From Citrobacter freundii (GTDB taxonomy: Bacteria; Pseudomonadota; Gammaproteobacteria; Enterobacterales; Enterobacteriaceae): a stretch of DNA of 64,000 bases. The DNA lies in assembly GCF_011077955.1 (NCBI RefSeq), contig NZ_JAALBX010000010.1, positions 94,716 to 158,715 of the forward strand, in the 5' to 3' direction. The position numbers and the translations under genes are program-made. Below are positions 23,198-31,966 of this stretch, piece after piece; position 1 is the stretch's first letter; the number at the start of each line of letters is the position of its first letter. The notes under the pieces were generated by a model. The model was not told the DNA's origin. It did not search any database and worked only from the letters and a program-made list of their open reading frames with translations.

Positions 23198-23587
23198 ATG
23201 AACACACTCAAAGGTTTAATAGTGACCTGTGGAATTCTATGGGTCACTACGACTGCACACGCCGTTGAAGTAGAAGTACCCGGATTATTAACAGACCATA
23301 CCGTTTCATCTATTGGGCACGATTTTTATCGTGACTTTAGTCATAAATGGGAAAGTTCTTTCAACGGAAATATAACCATTAATGAGAGACCCAGCGCACG
23401 ATGGGGAAGCTGGATAACCATTACGCTTGATCAGGAGGTGCTTTTTCAGCTTTTCCTTTTCCCCACAAAACGTGAGTTCGAAAAAAACGTCGATATTGCA
23501 CTTGCGCAGACTCAGGAAGCATTGCAGCGTCGTCAAATAGATAAAGTGTTATTGAGCACCGGTGATTTAACCAGCGACGAATTTTAA
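23198..23587 (+). CDS. csgE: CsgE, curli secretion specificity factor
   Basis: The 129-aa periplasmic protein has a signal peptide ending TAHA, followed by [21 protein letters not shown], a CsgE signature. The [10 protein letters not shown] segment and the C-terminal [10 protein letters not shown] are also typical. CsgE forms a nonameric cap on CsgG and guides CsgA to the pore. It starts 3 nt after the csgD stop. Confidence 0.95.
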   Translation: MNTLKGLIVTCGILWVTTTAHAVEVEVPGLLTDHTVSSIGHDFYRDFSHKWESSFNGNITINERPSARWGSWITITLDQEVLFQLFLFPTKREFEKNVDIALAQTQEALQRRQIDKVLLSTGDLTSDEF

Positions 23588-23616
23588 TTCTCAATAAATC
23601 TATTCAGGAGGCTGCC

Positions 23617-24033
23617 ATGCGTCTCGCATACAGCATGATTTCGCTATTATTGATTGCGCCATTATCGTGGGGCGGGAATATGACATTTCAATTCCGCAAC
23701 CCGAATTTTGGCGGAAATCCAAATAATGGAGCGTTTTTATTAAATAGCGCCCAGGCTCAAAACTCTTATAAAGACCCAAGCTACAACAGCGATCTAGGTT
23801 ATCAGGCCCCTACGGCGCTGGATAATTTTAGCCAGGCCTTACAATCCCAGGTACTTGGCAACTTAATGTCAAACATCAGCACAGGCAAACCCGGCCGCAT
23901 GGTTACCAACGACTTTATCGTTGATATCGCTAACCGTGATGGTCAATTGCAACTGAACGTCACCGATCGTAAAACCGGTATGTCCTCGATCATTGAGGTC
24001 TCGGGATTACAGTACAGCTCCGGCACAGAATAA
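23617..24033 (+). CDS. csgF: CsgF, curli assembly factor at the cell surface
   Basis: The 138-aa protein has a signal peptide ([18 protein letters not shown]) and the CsgG-binding mature N-terminus [20 protein letters not shown], which inserts into the CsgG pore in E. coli. CsgF couples CsgA export to CsgB nucleation. It follows csgE by 29 bp and has an AGGAGG ribosome binding site. Confidence 0.95.
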   Translation: MRLAYSMISLLLIAPLSWGGNMTFQFRNPNFGGNPNNGAFLLNSAQAQNSYKDPSYNSDLGYQAPTALDNFSQALQSQVLGNLMSNISTGKPGRMVTNDFIVDIANRDGQLQLNVTDRKTGMSSIIEVSGLQYSSGTE

Positions 24034-24057
24034 CCCGGTTTAAAAAGGACTCTTATC

Positions 24058-24891
24058 ATGCAGCGCTTACTTTTACTTTTAGCAGTGATGTTATTAAGTG
24101 GCTGTTTAACCGCTCCACCGAGAGAAGCGGCAAAACCCACATTAATGCCCCGCGCGCAAAGCTATCGCGATTTGGTGAAACTGCCGGAGCCGAAAGGGAA
24201 ACTCTATGTGTCGGTATATAACATTCAGGATGAAACCGGGCAATTTAAACCATACCCGGCGAGTAACTTCTCGACCGCCGTGCCACAGAGCGCCACCTCA
24301 ATGCTGGTGACTGCGCTTAAGGACTCGAAATGGTTTGTACCGCTTGAGCGTCAGGGCCTTCAAAACCTGCTGAACGAGCGCAAAATCATTCGCGCGGCGC
24401 AGGAAAACGGCACCGTTGCCCCGAATAACCGTATGCCCCTTGATTCATTACGAGCGGCAAATATCATGATTGAAGGTTCGATCATCGGTTATGAAAGCAA
24501 TGTGAAATCGGGTGGTATCGGCGCGCGTTACTTTGGCATCGGCGCGGACACGCAATATCAGCTCGACCAGATAGCGGTGAACTTACGTGTCGTGAATGTG
24601 AGTACCGGTGAAGTGCTTTCTTCAGTTAACACCAGCAAAACGATTTTGTCTTATGAAGTGCAGGCAGGGGTATTCCGCTTTATCGACTATCAGCGCTTGC
24701 TGGAAGGCGAAATGGGTTACACCTCAAATGAACCTGTGATGATGTGCCTGATGTCGGCCATCGAGACCGGGGTAATTTACCTGGTGAACGACGGGATTAA
24801 CCGCGGATTGTGGGATCTGCAAAACCCGGCGGACGTGAATAACAATATTTTAGTGAAATACCGGGACATGGCTACGCCGCCAGAATCCTGA
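24058..24891 (+). CDS. csgG: CsgG, outer-membrane curli secretion channel lipoprotein
   Basis: The 277-aa lipoprotein (E. coli length) has lipobox LLSGC (Cys16) and the constriction-loop region around QETGQFKPYPASNFSTAVP-like residues. The beta-barrel segments GYESNVKSGGIGARYFGIGA and RVVNVSTGEVLSSVNTSKTI are present. CsgG forms a nonameric ungated export pore. It ends csgDEFG and is followed by a bidirectional terminator. Confidence 0.96.
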   Translation: MQRLLLLLAVMLLSGCLTAPPREAAKPTLMPRAQSYRDLVKLPEPKGKLYVSVYNIQDETGQFKPYPASNFSTAVPQSATSMLVTALKDSKWFVPLERQGLQNLLNERKIIRAAQENGTVAPNNRMPLDSLRAANIMIEGSIIGYESNVKSGGIGARYFGIGADTQYQLDQIAVNLRVVNVSTGEVLSSVNTSKTILSYEVQAGVFRFIDYQRLLEGEMGYTSNEPVMMCLMSAIETGVIYLVNDGINRGLWDLQNPADVNNNILVKYRDMATPPES

Positions 24892-24910
24892 TAACGACTG
24901 ACAGCAATGA

Positions 24911-24939
24911 TAAAAAACCAGCTCAGGCTGGTTTTTTAT
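24911..24939. terminator. Bidirectional terminator between csgG and ycdZ
   Basis: The stem AAACCAGC/GCTGGTTT (loop TCAG) has A and T tracts on both sides. It covers the 3' end of the converging ycdZ gene. Confidence 0.85.
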
Positions 24940-25411
24940 CGTTTTGCATCAACGTTTTTTTTTCATGACGGCTGCCAAGCCAGATACCGCTGGTTTTCAT
25001 TGCAAAACCAAACAGCAAGCCCAACAGTAACGACGGCACAACTAACCGCCAGTCACCCTGCCCGGCAAAGGTGGCACAGGCGCCAATAAAAGTCCCGGGC
25101 ACAAATGACAACAGCAGGTGTTTCGCCTGTACGCACATCAAAAAGGCTACGACGCCGGTAATGATATAGCCCAGCAGCGAAAAATGCGCAGCCATCGCGC
25201 TGGTATGAATAATGACCTGCGCCCAGAGAACGCCGCTACATAACGTACAGGCCGTCATGGCTAAGCCTTTAAGGCCGGTTTTCGGACACGCAAAATAGGC
25301 GGTGCATCCGAGGAAGCCCGCCCAACTAATTAAACCGAGCGAAATAGCAACCCAACCCCAGAGACCGGAGAGAATGCCTGTCGTCAGCGCTAAAGAAATG
25401 AGTATGTTCAT
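24923..25411 (-). CDS. ycdZ: YcdZ, DUF1097 inner-membrane protein
   Basis: The 162-aa hydrophobic protein has about five to six membrane helices and a basic cytoplasmic tail (RHEKKTLMQNDKKPA). Length and position, converging on csgG, match E. coli YcdZ. Function is unknown. Confidence 0.88.
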   Translation of the reverse strand: MNILISLALTTGILSGLWGWVAISLGLISWAGFLGCTAYFACPKTGLKGLAMTACTLCSGVLWAQVIIHTSAMAAHFSLLGYIITGVVAFLMCVQAKHLLLSFVPGTFIGACATFAGQGDWRLVVPSLLLGLLFGFAMKTSGIWLGSRHEKKTLMQNDKKPA

Positions 25412-25508
25412 GGCGGCGTATCTTAGCAGAAGCGCCGGCCCCTAATGAGATACTCCGCACAAAATTTAGAGATGATGTTACTGTGTTACATTGAAGATGT
25501 GATTTAGA

Positions 25509-26063
25509 TCACTCTTCATCTTCCTCAGTTAATTCATCCCACATCGCCAGCACCGCTTCACGAGACAACTGGGCAAGGGTACGCCAGAATGCGCTCGCTG
25601 CATTCGCTTCGACTTTACCGAAGAAGGTGTCACACCAGGGCAGCAGGAAGTCTGCGAACAAGGTTTCAATCGCTTCGTTTTCATCCTCCGCCGCATTATC
25701 TTCAAGCCACGACGCGGCTAATAACAGCGTACCAATATGATCGGCCGCACTTTCGCCAAGCGGCATACCGCGCGCCTCTAAAAAGGCGCGTACTTGCGCT
25801 TCACTGCCCTCTTCTTGCCAGTACGAACGGTACGGCGGCACACGGCACTCATCGCCTACAAACAGCGCCTGGTAATCCGCTGTCAGCGCCGGAAGATCAA
25901 CGCTTTTTTGCAAGCGTGCCAGCAACTCATCTTGCTCAAGCGGCCAGTTCTGCGAAAGCTTTCCCTCTTTGATGAGGGCAAATACAGGCGCCATTACCGC
26001 ATCATCCGGATGACGATAATAAAGCGACCCCAACAGGCGGCAAATAATTGAAAACTCGTTCAT
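25509..26063 (-). CDS. ycdY: YcdY, TorD-family chaperone
   Basis: The 184-aa all-helical protein is the length of E. coli YcdY (MNEFSIICRLLGSLYYRHPD at the start, very acidic C-terminus). It belongs to the TorD/DmsD redox-enzyme maturation family. E. coli YcdY is reported to act with YcdX, enhancing its phosphatase activity and influencing swarming. It is on the same strand as ycdX, 42 nt after it. Confidence 0.93.
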   Translation of the reverse strand: MNEFSIICRLLGSLYYRHPDDAVMAPVFALIKEGKLSQNWPLEQDELLARLQKSVDLPALTADYQALFVGDECRVPPYRSYWQEEGSEAQVRAFLEARGMPLGESAADHIGTLLLAASWLEDNAAEDENEAIETLFADFLLPWCDTFFGKVEANAASAFWRTLAQLSREAVLAMWDELTEEDEE

Positions 26064-26104
26064 AAACATTCCATTGGTAATGCGCCCGTACAGAGCGCTT
26101 AGGA

Positions 26105-26842
26105 TTAAAAATCAGCGAATTCAGGAATTGAAGGCACACCACGTGCGGCCAGGAAGTCAAGGAAACGGCGCGGTGTCACGTTAAGAATGCGGTCTTCAGG
26201 GAAATCAACGGCGCGGATAATCTTCAGGCTTTCATCAAAATTGCCAAGCGTGAAGGCGGTATGGGAGTCGGAGCCGAGGGCGAGCCAGCCGCCTGCGTCA
26301 CGTACCGCAGCAGCGATGCGGGTACAGTTGGCTTCACTGCCTTTGCGAGAATGCAAAAAAGACGAGTTGTTGATTTCAAGCGCTACTTGATACTTAGCCG
26401 CGGCTTGTGCGATGGCATCAATATCCACCGGGAATTTTGGATTGCCAGGGTGGCTAATCATATGGACATTCCCATTCGCCATAGCGGCTATCATGGCTTC
26501 GGTATGGATGTCGCTGTTCTGTGGCGCAAAAACTGGTTCGTGAAAACCGGCGATGATGAAATCCAGCGCATCCAGCATCGGGCCGGTGCAATCAATCTCG
26601 CCTGCGGTATTTTTGATATTGGCTTCAATGCCGCGCAGGATCCCTACGCCATCCACCACGCGTGGCCAAATACGCATATTGATAAAATGCCAGTAGTGCG
26701 GCGCATCTGCCATATCAGGGCCGTGATCGGTTATCGCGAACAGCTTAATGCCGTTGCGTTTCGCGGCAGCGATATAATCATGCAGATTGCTGTAAGCATG
26801 GGTACTGGCGATGGTATGCATATGCAGGTCAACGGGATACAT
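26105..26842 (-). CDS. ycdX: YcdX, PHP-domain zinc phosphatase
   Basis: The 245-aa protein has the PHP metal-binding signature [14 protein letters not shown] at the N-terminus, then ITDHGPDM, the GIEANIKN glutamate, ISHPGNPKF and LGSDSHTAF. Together these supply the trinuclear zinc ligands seen in the E. coli structure. It has phosphatase activity of uncertain natural substrate. The start at 26842 has an AGGAGAAAATC ribosome binding site. Longer readings run into the ghrA region without homology. Confidence 0.95.
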   Translation of the reverse strand: MYPVDLHMHTIASTHAYSNLHDYIAAAKRNGIKLFAITDHGPDMADAPHYWHFINMRIWPRVVDGVGILRGIEANIKNTAGEIDCTGPMLDALDFIIAGFHEPVFAPQNSDIHTEAMIAAMANGNVHMISHPGNPKFPVDIDAIAQAAAKYQVALEINNSSFLHSRKGSEANCTRIAAAVRDAGGWLALGSDSHTAFTLGNFDESLKIIRAVDFPEDRILNVTPRRFLDFLAARGVPSIPEFADF

Positions 26843-26930
26843 GATTTTCTCCTCTACGTTTTCAGTAAGGATACCAGTTTCGGCGTTGAAGATCAGACGA
26901 AATGCCCGGCGCAAGCCGCCGGGCTGGGCT

Positions 26931-27872
26931 TCAGTATCCCCTTGAGAGATTAACCTGACCTGGCGGGATTTCGCCCTTTTCGAGGCGCAAAATAGTTTTA
27001 CTGATGTAGTCGATGGCCTCAAGCGGGCGCGTGACGGCTGCGATATGAGGGGTAATATCAACTCGCGGATGCGCCCACAACGGGCTCGAATCCGGCAACG
27101 GTTCCTGGTTAAAAACATCAAGCATGGCGGCGCTGATTTTTCCGCGATCAAGCGCTGCCAGCAAATCCTCTTCTACAAGATGCACGCCGCGCGCCAGATT
27201 CATCACGTACGCCTTATCAGCCAGTTTATTTAAAAGCGCAGTGTTGATGATGCCCGTGGTTTCCGGCGTATTCGGCAGTAGATTTATCAACACGCGCGTA
27301 CCCTGAAGAAAGGCATCGCGCTCCTCGGGTCCTGCGAAACTTTCTACACCGGGATAATGTTTACGACTCCGGCTCCAGCAGCGTACCGGGAATCCCCAGT
27401 GAAGCAGGCTTTCCGCCACTTTAGCGCCCAAAACCCCGGCGCCCATGATCCCAACGGTGAACGTATCGCGGGAATATTCCTCAAGCGGCAGCCACTTCGC
27501 TTCCCGTTTTTGCGCCCGGTAATCATCAAAACGTCTGAACCAATGCAATACCTGGCTTACCGCATATTCCTGCATTTGTAATGCCATACCGGTATCTTCG
27601 AGACGATAAAGGGGAACACCAGACGGTAGCATATCGGGGTGTTGTTGAAGTTTGCTCAGAATGGAATCCACCCCCGCCCCCAGCGCGAAGACGGCTTTTA
27701 GGGTTGTTCGACCACTCAACATTTCCACCGGGGGATGCCAGACCAACGCATAATCAGCGCGATTGCCATCGCCAGGTGTCCATGCTCTTACCCGCGCCTG
27801 CGGCAGCGCTTTTTGTAAATTTTCAATCCAAAATGATGTATCGAATGTGGGGTGATAAAAAATAATATCCAT
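26931..27872 (-). CDS. ghrA: GhrA, glyoxylate/hydroxypyruvate reductase A
   Basis: The 313-aa D-2-hydroxyacid dehydrogenase has the nucleotide fold [20 protein letters not shown]. The catalytic Arg ([14 protein letters not shown]), Glu (DVFNQEPLP) and His (ITPHIAAVT) are in the expected order. It reduces glyoxylate and hydroxypyruvate using NADPH. The start follows AAAGGAGACGCT. It is divergent from the tRNA-Ser gene, as in E. coli. Confidence 0.95.
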   Translation of the reverse strand: MDIIFYHPTFDTSFWIENLQKALPQARVRAWTPGDGNRADYALVWHPPVEMLSGRTTLKAVFALGAGVDSILSKLQQHPDMLPSGVPLYRLEDTGMALQMQEYAVSQVLHWFRRFDDYRAQKREAKWLPLEEYSRDTFTVGIMGAGVLGAKVAESLLHWGFPVRCWSRSRKHYPGVESFAGPEERDAFLQGTRVLINLLPNTPETTGIINTALLNKLADKAYVMNLARGVHLVEEDLLAALDRGKISAAMLDVFNQEPLPDSSPLWAHPRVDITPHIAAVTRPLEAIDYISKTILRLEKGEIPPGQVNLSRGY

Positions 27873-28073
27873 AGCGTCTCCTTTTTTACCAGGATCGCGG
27901 CAAAGGCAATCAGATGCAAGGCGCATTGCCCTGAATTTCATCAATTTGCTGTTTTAAGAATCAGGTTGCTGGAAGTTTGATTAAACACGCGCAATAACGC
28001 GAAAAGTTGATTGACGCCGCAAGCGGATTTCCCTACATTAGCGCCCGTCCCGCTAATAACGGGAAGACAATAT

Positions 28074-28161
28074 GGTGAGGTGTCCGAGTGGCTGAAGGAG
28101 CACGCCTGGAAAGTGTGTATACGGCAACGTATCGGGGGTTCGAATCCCCCCCTCACCGCCA
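28074..28161 (+). tRNA. serX: tRNA-Ser (GGA)
   Basis: The 88-nt class II tRNA has acceptor stem GGTGAGG/CCTCACC, an encoded CCA end, a long variable arm and anticodon GGA. Position after ghrA equals E. coli serX, which is a known attachment site for islands. Confidence 0.95.
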
Positions 28162-28170
28162 TATTCTGGG

Positions 28171-28201
28171 AAAGGCTCGTACGCAAGTACGGGCCTTTTT
28201 C
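28171..28201 (+). terminator. Terminator of the tRNA-Ser transcript
   Basis: The interrupted stem AAAGGC..GTAC / GTAC..GCCTTT (loop GCAA) is followed by TTTTT. Confidence 0.8.
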
Positions 28202-28448
28202 GTTTGCCTCAAGCCAGGGGGGGTGAGAAGCCCCGACCGGGGGTCGACCACTGGCGAGCGAAGTAAATCACTCCCCCTTTCCTTTCCCCACATCCCAAGT
28301 CCCGGCCACGTTGCACATAATATTGAATGCGTTCGCCATTTTCGTGCTGCAAAACCGCGTTATGGCAATGCCTCTGATACGGGTACAACATCACACCTAA
28401 AAGTATGTTGTAACTAATAAGCGCGTCATAACGATTATCGCTACGAAT

Positions 28449-28474
28449 TAAAAAGCTCGCTGTAACGCGAGCCT
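28449..28474 (-). terminator. Terminator of yecJ
   Basis: Read leftward, stem GCTCGC/GCGAGC is followed by TTTTT, 14 nt after the yecJ stop. Confidence 0.8.
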
Positions 28475-28487
28475 TCATGATGACTTT

Positions 28488-28736
28488 TTAGTGCGTTTCG
28501 TTCTGCGGCGTAAATTTAAGCTCAATCAACGCAATGGCTTTTTGCACCGCACGCACCGTCACCGGATCGGCAGCGGCGTTTGCGCCCACATTAATTGATT
28601 TCAGTTGGCTTGCCATCTTTTCCCGTACTTCAACAGGGGCGATGACATCAATGACGTCAAGGATCTGCTTAATGACTAACTGACAGGCAACGATATCAGA
28701 AACCAGTTCATCTTCCGGGGTGAGGGTTTGCGACAT
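28488..28736 (-). CDS. yecJ: YecJ, DUF2766 family protein
   Basis: The 82-aa protein is collinear with E. coli YecJ ([20 protein letters not shown], then [20 protein letters not shown]). It is helical and soluble with no known function. A strong ribosome binding site (AAGGAGAAGAAA) precedes the ATG. It neighbours azuC on the same strand, as in E. coli. Confidence 0.92.
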   Translation of the reverse strand: MSQTLTPEDELVSDIVACQLVIKQILDVIDVIAPVEVREKMASQLKSINVGANAAADPVTVRAVQKAIALIELKFTPQNETH

Positions 28737-28933
28737 TTTCTTCTCCTTTGTTAGGAAGCGCAGGGTAGCGACATTAGCTACAAAATGCGAATTTGCACTT
28801 CATACACGATGAACGGCACATACTGCCTGAAAATAAAGAAGAAAAAATGAGGAAAAGCGATTAAAAAATGAAAAGACGTTTCACATTGACTACGCTGAGA
28901 GCATCATAACGTTAAAATAGTGGTATGGCGGGC

Positions 28934-28958
28934 AAAAAAAAACCTGCCGCAGCAGGTC
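28934..28958 (-). terminator. Terminator of the azuCR RNA
   Basis: Read leftward, ACCTGC/GCAGGT (loop TGCG) is followed by nine T residues, an excellent intrinsic terminator 13 nt after the azuC stop. Confidence 0.9.
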
Positions 28959-28970
28959 TTTACGCAGAAC

Positions 28971-29054
28971 TTAAAACATTGAGGCCGGCGGGACATCTTT
29001 AAAAGTGCTGCAGTAGTTTTTGAACATGCTTTTGAGGATAGCGCGCAGTTTCAT
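28971..29054 (-). CDS. azuC: AzuC, 27-residue membrane-associated small protein
   Basis: The 27-codon ORF starts MKLRAILKSMFKNYCSTFKD and is nearly identical to E. coli AzuC (28 aa). It is an amphipathic basic peptide that associates with the inner membrane; in E. coli it binds the aerobic glycerol-3-phosphate dehydrogenase GlpD. The ribosome binding site is TGGAGCACACC. A 62-codon reading of the same frame would start upstream of the likely promoter and is rejected. Confidence 0.9.
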   Translation of the reverse strand: MKLRAILKSMFKNYCSTFKDVPPASMF

Positions 29055-29114
29055 GGTGTGCTCCATTGTTATTCGGTTGTTATAGTGCAGGCGAATCATG
29101 CTATGGACTAATAA

Positions 29115-29130
29115 TATGATCGCCATCACA
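29115..29130. promoter_or_regulatory. CRP-like site, promoter proximal, azuCR
   Basis: Read leftward, TGTGATGGCGATCATA fits TGTGA-N6-TCAYA. Its centre lies about 31 bp upstream of the inferred azuCR start, overlapping the expected -35 region, a position compatible with repression. Confidence 0.5.
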
Positions 29131-29144
29131 AATTTCAACCGATT

Positions 29145-29160
29145 TGTGATGTTAATCACA
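29145..29160. promoter_or_regulatory. CRP site between azuCR and the MFS gene
   Basis: TGTGATGTTAATCACA is a perfect CRP half-site pair (TGTGA-N6-TCACA). It is centred about 61 bp upstream of the inferred azuCR start and about 125 bp upstream of the divergent transporter ATG, so it could serve either gene. Confidence 0.75.
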
Positions 29161-29277
29161 ACAAAAAAGGCACAACATTACCGTTAAACGCTCATTATTC
29201 TTTATAAATCATCACATTACTTTAACAAAATAAATCTGCAAATTTTATAAATTTTTTTTATGCCAGGTAAGCGAACC

Positions 29278-30687
29278 ATGTCACAAACAACGTCGCCGCG
29301 ACGCGGCCTCTCCCCCACAGCGCTGCTGGTTGCAGGCGCTTTTTTTATGGAATTTCTTGATGGAACGGTGATAGCGACCGCGCTGCCGGAAATGGCGCGC
29401 ACCTTCGGCGTTGATGCGGTAGATTTAAATATTGGCATCAGCGCGTATCTGCTAACCCTGGCAGTCTTAATTCCCGCCAGCGGCTGGATTGCCGATCGCT
29501 TTGGCGCGCGGTCCGTATTCACCCTGGCTCTGGCGATATTTACGTTGTCATCAGTCTTTTGCGGGTTGGCGCAAAGTCTCGAGTGGTTTGTGGCCATGCG
29601 CGTGATGCAAGGTGTAGGCGGCGCGCTGATGGTCCCGGTAGGCAGACTGGCAGTGCTGCGCACGACACCAAAAAATGAGTTAATCAAAGCAATAGCTACC
29701 CTCACCTGGCCTGCGTTGGTGGCACCCATTATTGGCCCGCCACTGGGCGGATTTATAACAAGCTACGCAAACTGGCGGTGGATTTTCTACATTAATTTGC
29801 CGCTGGGGCTAATCGCCATGGTACTAGCCTGGCGGCTCATCGCCCCCCTCACTGACAGCGAACGACGTCCCTTTGATAGCCTCGGTTTCACCAGCACCGG
29901 CATCGCCATGATTAGCCTGGTTTACGCCATGGAAACGCTGGGCGAGCAACAGCCAGATGTCTTACAGGCAGCGGGCTTACTGATTCTCGGTAGCGGCGCG
30001 CTATTATTTTCACTGCGTCATTTTCAACGCAGCGCTTACCCCATGATTCGCCTTGATGCGCTGAAAATTAAAACCTTCGCCGTAACCCTGTATGGCGGCT
30101 CCCTGTTTCGCGCCTCTATCAGCGCCGTGCCATTTATGCTGCCGCTGATGTTTCAGGTGGGTTTTGGCATGGACGCGTTTCATTCAGGCCTGTTGGTGCT
30201 GGCAGTATTTGTAGGGAATTTAACCATCAAGCCTGCCACGACGCCGCTCATTCGTTGGCTTGGCTTTAAAAAGTTATTATTGATTAACGGATTTTTAAAT
30301 GTCATTTCCCTGCTGGCATGCGCAATGCTAACGCCGCACACACCGGTATGGCTGATTTTACTGATTCTTTATCTCGGCGGCGTTTTCCGCTCTGTACAGT
30401 TCACGGCGGTAAGTACCCTCGCCTTTGCCGATGTTCCTGCAAAAGAGATGAGCTACGCCAATACCTTATTTAGTACCGCGACGCAGTTGGCGGTAGGCCT
30501 TGGTATTACCCTTGGGGCGATAAGCATCCGATTGGGGGATAGCGTGGCGCAGTGGCTTAATATTGCAACAATTGAAGGCGTAGATTTCCGCGTGGGGTTC
30601 GTTTTTATCGCCTTAATCTGCCTCGCGGGCATGGTTGATACCTTACGGTTATCAGCTAAAGCCGGAAGCCTGGTCTCTTCGCGATAA
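29278..30687 (+). CDS. DHA2-family MFS multidrug transporter
   Basis: The 469-aa protein (start MSQTTSPRRGLSP) has about 14 membrane helices. Family motifs include FLDGTVIATALPEMA, motif A in IADRFGARSVF, RVMQGVGGALMVPV (motif C-like) and NWRWIFYINLPLG. These place it in the drug:H+ antiporter-2 group near HsrA/MdtD-type exporters. The substrate cannot be told from sequence. It is divergent from azuCR and sits between azuC and yecR, where K-12 has no such gene as far as recalled, so it may be a lineage-specific insertion. Confidence 0.85.
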   Translation: MSQTTSPRRGLSPTALLVAGAFFMEFLDGTVIATALPEMARTFGVDAVDLNIGISAYLLTLAVLIPASGWIADRFGARSVFTLALAIFTLSSVFCGLAQSLEWFVAMRVMQGVGGALMVPVGRLAVLRTTPKNELIKAIATLTWPALVAPIIGPPLGGFITSYANWRWIFYINLPLGLIAMVLAWRLIAPLTDSERRPFDSLGFTSTGIAMISLVYAMETLGEQQPDVLQAAGLLILGSGALLFSLRHFQRSAYPMIRLDALKIKTFAVTLYGGSLFRASISAVPFMLPLMFQVGFGMDAFHSGLLVLAVFVGNLTIKPATTPLIRWLGFKKLLLINGFLNVISLLACAMLTPHTPVWLILLILYLGGVFRSVQFTAVSTLAFADVPAKEMSYANTLFSTATQLAVGLGITLGAISIRLGDSVAQWLNIATIEGVDFRVGFVFIALICLAGMVDTLRLSAKAGSLVSSR

Positions 30688-30691
30688 AAAC

Positions 30692-30715
30692 ATGGCGTCG
30701 TGGGGACGACGCCAT
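30692..30715. terminator. Hairpin between convergent MFS and isomerase genes
   Basis: A perfect 10-bp stem ATGGCGTCGT/ACGACGCCAT with loop GGGG, preceded by an A tract, gives the best termination signal for the leftward gene. Confidence 0.7.
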
Positions 30716-30722
30716 AACGTTG

Positions 30723-31361
30723 TTAGCCTAAAAGCTGACGAACAAAAGCAATAATTTCCTGGTCCTGGCCGTTTTCAAACAAGCATTTCTGGAAACGTTC
30801 GCCGGAAACCGCTGTTTTTACCAGTTCAGGATCAATAGCGCGCAGCGTATCAAGATAGTTTTCTTTCACTACGGCCGCTTTTACCTGGTTGAGGATACCT
30901 GCATTACGCACTTGCGGCTCTTTACGCTCTGGCGGATAGCCTTCCCCTTTGCGTCCGGTAAAGGCTTTTTCAAAGATAAAGCGCACGTTGAGTTCCGCGC
31001 CCCAACCAAACCCTTTGGCGAAAGGGAGCGATAACGCGTTGCCGTTGTTGATCTGGGAGAACAAAAAGGCGTCCGCCGGATCGATGCAATAGCCGCAAAC
31101 CACGCCCGGATGAATATTAAGCGACATCAGCGCGCCCTGGCCGGTACCGCACCCTGTGACCACAAAATCCACGGCTTTAGCGTTCAGCAGGATGCTTGCC
31201 ATAATACCAAGATGGATGTAAGTCAGGTGATGATCGCTTTCGCCGTTCATGCCTACGTTATACACCGCGTAACCTTTCTCATCGGCCACTGCTTTCAATT
31301 CATTGAGTATAACGGGGTTTTTAGCCGCCTGGCTGTTTTCCATCATCAGTGCAATTTTCAT
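30723..31361 (-). CDS. RpiB/LacA/LacB-family sugar-phosphate isomerase
   Basis: The 212-aa protein has the LacAB/RpiB fold signatures: an N-terminal Rossmann-like strand, the catalytic-type loop VVTGCGTGQGALMSLN with its cysteine, and NNGNALSLPF. It is longer than RpiB (about 150 aa), carrying a C-terminal extension (about 150-212). No kinase, transporter or regulator for a matching sugar phosphate is adjacent, so the substrate is unknown. It converges with the MFS gene. It is probably not the housekeeping ribose-5-phosphate isomerase. Confidence 0.75.
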   Translation of the reverse strand: MKIALMMENSQAAKNPVILNELKAVADEKGYAVYNVGMNGESDHHLTYIHLGIMASILLNAKAVDFVVTGCGTGQGALMSLNIHPGVVCGYCIDPADAFLFSQINNGNALSLPFAKGFGWGAELNVRFIFEKAFTGRKGEGYPPERKEPQVRNAGILNQVKAAVVKENYLDTLRAIDPELVKTAVSGERFQKCLFENGQDQEIIAFVRQLLG

Positions 31362-31506
31362 CAGTTATCTCCAGCTCATGTGCGGTGAATCCGCTTTAAT
31401 CACCTATGATAGCCGCACAACACTGGGTGGCAAACACACTTTCAGAATTAATGAAAAAATGTTTTATAAATTCGTACATCGTTCACAGTTTATTGCTGAG
31501 CCAACG

Positions 31507-31532
31507 TAACGCGACATTTTTGCCACTGATAA
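31507..31532 (+). promoter_or_regulatory. Candidate sigma-28 promoter of yecR
   Basis: TAAC, a 14-bp spacer and ACTGATAA resemble the flagellar sigma factor consensus TAAA-N15-GCCGATAA (6 of 8 in the -10). YecR of E. coli is reported in the flagellar regulon. The match is weak and the call tentative. Confidence 0.35.
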
Positions 31533-31633
31533 GCATGAACAGCACAGATAAGGCTTACCACTGCCGCTATTTAAGCCATTGGCGCTGTTTCCGTGTGCGA
31601 TGATGAAGCAATGTTTCTGTAATGAGAGTCGCC

Positions 31634-31966
31634 ATGAATCGTTCGATAGCGGTACTACTTTTTTTCACCCTGGCAGGCTGCACTATCCCTAAAACACCGC
31701 AAGTGGTAGGCGGCAATCAATCGTTAGGGCTGGTGCGTCTGGGTTTTGACGTGCCCGCGTTACAACGTGCCAAGATTGATGATTATCTGGCCCTGGCGAC
31801 CGCCACGAAGCAGTGCCAGAACTGGGGCTTTGATCATGCGGTTCGTTATGGCGATCCCATCACGACCTGTAGCGTAATAAGCGGCACCCAGTGCATGAAT
31901 GAAAGCGTCATTCTTAATTACCAGTGTCAGGGCCGGGTGTTCACCACCGCTCAGCCTGTTTATTAA
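31634..31966 (+). CDS. yecR: YecR-like lipoprotein
   Basis: The 110-aa lipoprotein has signal MNRSIAVLLFFTLAGC with lipobox LAGC. The mature domain has paired cysteines (KQCQNWGFDHAV, TTCSVISGTQCMN, NYQCQGR). Length, family and position upstream of ftnA fit E. coli YecR, a flagellar-regulon gene of unknown function. The start was chosen at the second in-frame ATG, which begins the signal peptide. Confidence 0.85.
   Translation: MNRSIAVLLFFTLAGCTIPKTPQVVGGNQSLGLVRLGFDVPALQRAKIDDYLALATATKQCQNWGFDHAVRYGDPITTCSVISGTQCMNESVILNYQCQGRVFTTAQPVY

Larger units (their letters stand above)
28162..28487. other. Post-tRNA spacer at a synteny breakpoint
   Basis: This 326-bp stretch contains the tRNA terminator (28171-28201), a GC-rich tract at 28210-28275 and the yecJ terminator (28449-28474). 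An open frame read leftward here (28209-28478) has no recognisable homology and lies between terminators, so it is not called. In K-12 the genes on either side lie far apart on the chromosome. Confidence 0.6.
28934..29091 (-). ncRNA. azuCR: AzuCR dual-function small RNA (3' end exact, 5' end approximate)
   Basis: The interval from a candidate -10 (TAGCAT, read leftward, at 29098-29103) to the terminator is about 158 nt, close to the 164-nt E. coli AzuCR (IsrB). That RNA both encodes AzuC and base-pairs with target mRNAs in E. coli. The 5' end is estimated, not observed. Confidence 0.65.

Noticed and set aside
28209..28478. 89-codon leftward frame in the spacer after tRNA-Ser
   Set aside because: It begins inside the yecJ terminator and shows no convincing family; GC-rich tracts explain its openness.
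29055..29159. 62-codon version of azuC
   Set aside because: The upstream codons would lie beyond the inferred promoter and the CRP-like sites; the 27-codon form has the ribosome binding site and matches E. coli AzuC.
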